From the NCBI GenBank assembly GCA_020697375.1, contig JAJFBJ010000010.1:12246-76245 (forward strand): a DNA stretch of 64,000 nt, written 5' to 3'. This document shows, in pieces, positions 62,353 to 64,000 of the stretch. How positions within the stretch are numbered: the first letter of the stretch is position 1; each line of letters starts with the position of its first letter. The position numbers were made by a program, and so were the translations under genes. The stretch is from Nitrospira sp. (GTDB lineage Bacteria > Nitrospirota > Nitrospiria > Nitrospirales > Nitrospiraceae). The notes beneath the pieces are model-generated. The model was not told the DNA's origin. It did not search any database and worked only from the letters and a program-made list of their open reading frames with translations.

Positions 62353-62463
62353 CTCGGCGCAAGCAGGGTGAAGAGCGCCGGCGACCGGCACGGTAACATC
62401 GTACTCCACCTGCCTTCACGGGTCCTTAATTCCGATCCGTGAAGGCGGCGCGGTTGGATCTCC

Positions 62464-63840
62464 TCAGTCCGGACGGCTCTGCCGGTTCGTTCGATCCAGA
62501 GAGGGACGATGCAGAGGTTCGGGTGAGTCTTCCCATCCAGCCAGTGAACGCAAGGTGTCTTCCCCTAGGGCCTGTTCGACCGCGGCATCGCGCCGGCCCA
62601 AGATGTCACTGACGGGGTCTCCGGCCTTCACCGAGACCGTGGCATCTACCTGCCCCTTATTGACGGCATCCAGCACCTCCTTGATAGAGATATTCTCAGG
62701 CGGCTTGGTGAGAATGATTCCTTCGGGTTTGGCCATGAGGCCGAGCAGCCCACTGTCCATCAGCTGCTCCACCTGTTCATCCACGAGTGAAGCGGGAAGG
62801 CGAAGCTCAATAGCCAACTGATCCACGCTTAACGGGCCCTGGCCTTTCAGATACCGGCGCGTCAAGATCAACAACAGGCTCAGCGCCAATCGCTCTCGAA
62901 GCGCATGGGTTCCTTGTTCCCAGAGCAGGCGCGATAAATAGGCGGAGGGATGTTGATGGAAGAACGAAACCTGCGCGCCGATCAGTACAATCATCCAGCC
63001 GGCATAGAGCCACAACAAGAAGAGAATCAGCACCGCAAAGCCTGAATAGATCGCGCTGTATTTGGAGGACTGTGCCACAAACGTCGTAAAGGCTTCTCCC
63101 GCGATGCCCCAGAGCAAGGCCGCGGTGATGCCGCCGACCAGTGCAGATCCGAATCGCACCCTCGTATGGGGAATGAACTTGTAAAAAAATGTAAACAGGC
63201 CCGTCAGGATGACGAAGGGCAGCAAATGGCTGGCCCAGACCATCAGATAGCCGAATGGCTGGATCTCCAGCATCCGTTGCACAAGGGTATGACTATGGAC
63301 GGAGGCCAGCAACCCGAACGCAGTCACGGCCAGCAGCGGGCCGACCAAGACCGCGCTGAGATAGTCGGCAAACTTCCGCCCCAAAGATCGCCCTTCCCGC
63401 ACCAGCCAAACGGCATTGAGCGCCTGCTCGATCTTATCGATCAAGGAATAGGTCGTATAGAAGAGCCCGACCACGCCGACGGCCCCCAGTACGCCGACCT
63501 TGAGGTGGTCCACGAAACCGATAATGGTGCTCGTGATCTCCTGTCCCTTCGGACCCAAAGGTTCCAGCGCTTGTGCGAGGACCGGTTCGATCTGCTGATG
63601 AACTCCGAAGGCCTTCAAGACCGAAAACATGACCGCGAGAAAAGGCACCAGCGAAAGCATGGTGGTATAGACCAGGCTGGCGGCGCGGGCATCGAGCAGT
63701 CGATGGCGAAATTCCATCGCTACGGCGATCGCCAATCGCAACACATGGACTCCGATGCGCTGGAGGCGGGGCAGAGCAGCTAGATCGAGCGTCCAGAGGT
63801 CTTGTTTCAGGAACTGCGGGATGCGCGCCAATGTCATCAT
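62464..63840 (-). CDS. YihY/BrkB-family membrane protein
   Basis: A 458-residue protein. Six helices in residues 30-300 with the family segments RAASLVYTTMLSLVPFLAV, LYTTYSLIDKIEQALNAVW-type and YSGFAVLILFLLWLYAGWM. The C-terminal 150 residues contain a winged-helix-like part (LSVDQLAIELRLPASLVDEQ). YihY was formerly called RNase BN by mistake. Start ATG 63840 or 63837; a longer frame to 63963 has no support. 63841-64000 shows no gene. Confidence 0.86.
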   Translation of the reverse strand: MMTLARIPQFLKQDLWTLDLAALPRLQRIGVHVLRLAIAVAMEFRHRLLDARAASLVYTTMLSLVPFLAVMFSVLKAFGVHQQIEPVLAQALEPLGPKGQEITSTIIGFVDHLKVGVLGAVGVVGLFYTTYSLIDKIEQALNAVWLVREGRSLGRKFADYLSAVLVGPLLAVTAFGLLASVHSHTLVQRMLEIQPFGYLMVWASHLLPFVILTGLFTFFYKFIPHTRVRFGSALVGGITAALLWGIAGEAFTTFVAQSSKYSAIYSGFAVLILFLLWLYAGWMIVLIGAQVSFFHQHPSAYLSRLLWEQGTHALRERLALSLLLILTRRYLKGQGPLSVDQLAIELRLPASLVDEQVEQLMDSGLLGLMAKPEGIILTKPPENISIKEVLDAVNKGQVDATVSVKAGDPVSDILGRRDAAVEQALGEDTLRSLAGWEDSPEPLHRPSLDRTNRQSRPD

Positions 63841-64000
63841 CGTCCGTCTGGCTCCTGGGATTGAGTCTACTGTACCGCGAATGGCGGTTACGGTGCACCC
63901 CTGCTTCGCGGCGAGCTGACGCTCCGCGCGCGCCATGCAGGTGAATCGTATCTCACCCGCCACGGCACTGTGCGAGAAATCGCTACAACGTGGTTTTGGA

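Noticed and set aside
1..64000. CRISPR array, tRNA, rRNA or intact transposase
   Set aside because: No regular direct repeats with spacers, no tRNA-like cloverleaf, and no transposase or integrase motif was seen on reading.

Overview
The window reads as a chromosomal segment of a Nitrospira-like bacterium (phylum Nitrospirota). This is inferred from the moderately high GC content, the order zapB-zapA-6S candidate-rny-ymdB-xseA-xseB-tlyA, hopanoid genes hpnA and hpnG, PrfC, formate-THF ligase, HflKC, and many small TPR, secreted and DUF genes. No rRNA, tRNA, CRISPR array, intact transposase or phage block was seen.

Region 1 (1-13.5 kb) is housekeeping. It holds a lytic transglycosylase, the zapBA division genes, a candidate 6S RNA with a long closing stem, rny-ymdB, exonuclease VII, TlyA, a sugar-nucleotide epimerase, a rhodanese, CutA, an M23 peptidase and fhs. 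Region 2 (13.5-18.6 kb) holds hflKC divergent from an arsenic locus: arsR with an operator inside its own promoter, arsM, a radical-SAM ArsS-type gene and an unknown gene whose product ends in Cys-Cys. Together they suggest arsenite methylation and further conversion to an organoarsenical.

Region 3 (18.6-31.5 kb) is a patchwork of accessory genes: DUF2784, DUF488, TfoX-like, a decayed MoaD-like gene, several lipoproteins and secreted proteins, an archaeal-type ATP-dependent DNA ligase beside a MITE-like inverted-repeat element, a MntA/HepT toxin-antitoxin pair and a lipoprotein zinc protease. Region 4 (31.5-47.7 kb) holds transporters, a flavin monooxygenase, a CBS-domain protein and its stand-alone paralog, a gluconokinase, a metallo-beta-lactamase-fold protein and redox enzymes. 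It also has the first of two AAA-type proteins that lack the ATP-binding P-loop.

Region 5 (47.7-64 kb) holds pyrophosphatase, a DEAD-box helicase with a DbpA domain, OsmC and GAF remnants, an MFS transporter, a SF2 helicase followed by the second P-loop-less AAA paralog, a small zinc-finger protein, hpnA-hpnG, an SGNH protein behind a promoter carrying a perfect 19-bp palindrome, prfC, a three-repeat secreted protein and a YihY/BrkB membrane protein. Short repeats of about 122-124 bp with terminal inverted repeats occur at 38.5, 43.1 and 55.1-55.4 kb.

The strongest leads are the P-loop-less AAA pair, the unknown partner in the arsenic locus, the SGNH promoter palindrome, the 6S RNA candidate, and several decayed or small genes that routine annotation would probably miss.
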